This document shows, piece after piece, positions 5,964-6,454 of a stretch of DNA of 6,454 nucleotides; positions within the stretch are counted from its first letter, which is position 1, and each line of letters begins with the position of its first letter. The stretch spans positions 1 through 6,454 of the forward strand of contig CAJAHC010000361.1 of the NCBI GenBank assembly GCA_903939355.1. The letters run 5' to 3'. The notes beneath the pieces are model-generated. The model was not told the DNA's origin, ran no database searches, and saw nothing but the letters and a program-made list of their open reading frames with translations. Position numbers and translations under genes: made by a program. The DNA comes from an uncultured Methylococcaceae bacterium (GTDB lineage: Bacteria > Pseudomonadota > Gammaproteobacteria > Methylococcales > Methylomonadaceae).

Positions 5964-6454
5964 ATGCAATCACAAAAAACACATCCCCCACTTTTTAGTT
6001 TTGAATTTTATCCACCTAAAACAGAAGAAGGTGATGTTAATCTTGCGATTGTACATAGCAAACTGGCGAAGCTAAATCCTGATTTTTTCTCGGTTACTTT
6101 TGGAGCAGGGGGCTCCACCCGAGATAAAACATTTGATACGGTCATCGATATTCAAGCAAAAGGTATTGCTGCAGCGCCTCATTTATCTTGCGTAGCATCA
6201 ACCAAAGATAATATTAGAGCAATTCTCAAAAGCTATCAAAATAATGGCATCGCCAAAATTGTTGCATTAAGAGGCGATATACCCTCCGGGATGATGTCAG
6301 CGGGGGAGTTCAGATATGCAAATGAACTTGTAGAGTTTATTCGTCAAGAAACGGATGATTATTTTCAAATTCATGTTGCCGCCTATCCAGAAGTTCATCC
6401 TCAATCAGTTAATGCTGAGGAGGATTTTAAAAACTTTAAGCGCAAAGTTGATGC
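5964..6454 (+). CDS. metF: 5,10-methylenetetrahydrofolate reductase MetF, 5' part (3' end outside window)
   Basis: MetF is an FAD enzyme that reduces 5,10-methylene-THF to 5-methyl-THF, the methyl donor for methionine synthesis from homocysteine. The frame is open from ATG 5964 to the window edge, giving 163 complete codons, a little over half of the usual length near 290-300. The order of signatures is that of the TIM-barrel reductase: FSFEFYPPK at 11-19 with the catalytic Glu at 14, SVTFGAGGSTR at 43-53, PHLSC at 72-76, IVALRGD at 99-105 with the flavin-site Asp at 105, and HVAAYPEVHP at 137-146. The N-terminus is about 14 residues shorter than in E. coli. The Shine-Dalgarno is weak (GTGAG, 5952-5956) and sits in the loop of a short inverted repeat. 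Together with metK and ahcY it forms a methyl-cycle cluster; whether it shares their transcript depends on the structured 144-nt gap. Confidence 0.96.
   Translation, partial: MQSQKTHPPLFSFEFYPPKTEEGDVNLAIVHSKLAKLNPDFFSVTFGAGGSTRDKTFDTVIDIQAKGIAAAPHLSCVASTKDNIRAILKSYQNNGIAKIVALRGDIPSGMMSAGEFRYANELVEFIRQETDDYFQIHVAAYPEVHPQSVNAEEDFKNFKRKVD

Overview
The window is an AT-rich stretch of a gammaproteobacterial chromosome, with every gene on the + strand. The assignment rests on the gene order dnaG-rpoD (the end of the macromolecular-synthesis operon), an isoleucine tRNA with a CAU anticodon close behind rpoD (E. coli has ileX near rpoD too), and protein sequences that follow the E. coli DnaG, RpoD, MetK and MetF pattern closely. 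Presence of ahcY (SAH hydrolase) rather than the E. coli-type mtn/luxS route excludes the Enterobacterales. AT-rich groups such as Methylococcales, Legionellales or Thiotrichales would fit, but the order cannot be fixed from sequence alone.

Layout. (1) 2-1276: 3' part of dnaG, lacking about 155 N-terminal residues. (2) 1277-1358: short gap with a plausible rpoD promoter. (3) 1359-3176: complete rpoD, the housekeeping sigma factor. (4) 3188-3264: tRNA with a CAU anticodon, best read as tRNA-Ile2, starting 11 nt after the rpoD stop. (5) 3271-3299: intrinsic terminator. (6) 3341-4501: metK, GTG start. (7) 4527-5819: ahcY, 25 nt after metK and surely in the same transcript. (8) 5820-5963: a 144-nt gap without a gene, holding a long imperfect RNA-type hairpin and smaller stem-loops. 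(9) 5964 to the window end: 5' part of metF.

Two functional blocks meet at the terminator. The left block supplies replication priming and basal transcription. The right block is three steps around the activated methyl cycle: MetK makes S-adenosylmethionine, AhcY removes the S-adenosylhomocysteine left by methyltransferases and yields homocysteine, and MetF makes the 5-methyl-THF that a methionine synthase (not in this window) would use to remethylate it.

The genes are ordinary housekeeping genes and no novel multi-gene system is visible. The part most worth a second look is the ahcY-metF gap. An 18-bp hairpin there has all four of its non-Watson-Crick pairs as G.U in the + strand RNA, and its 5' arm can alternatively pair with the metF ribosome-binding region.
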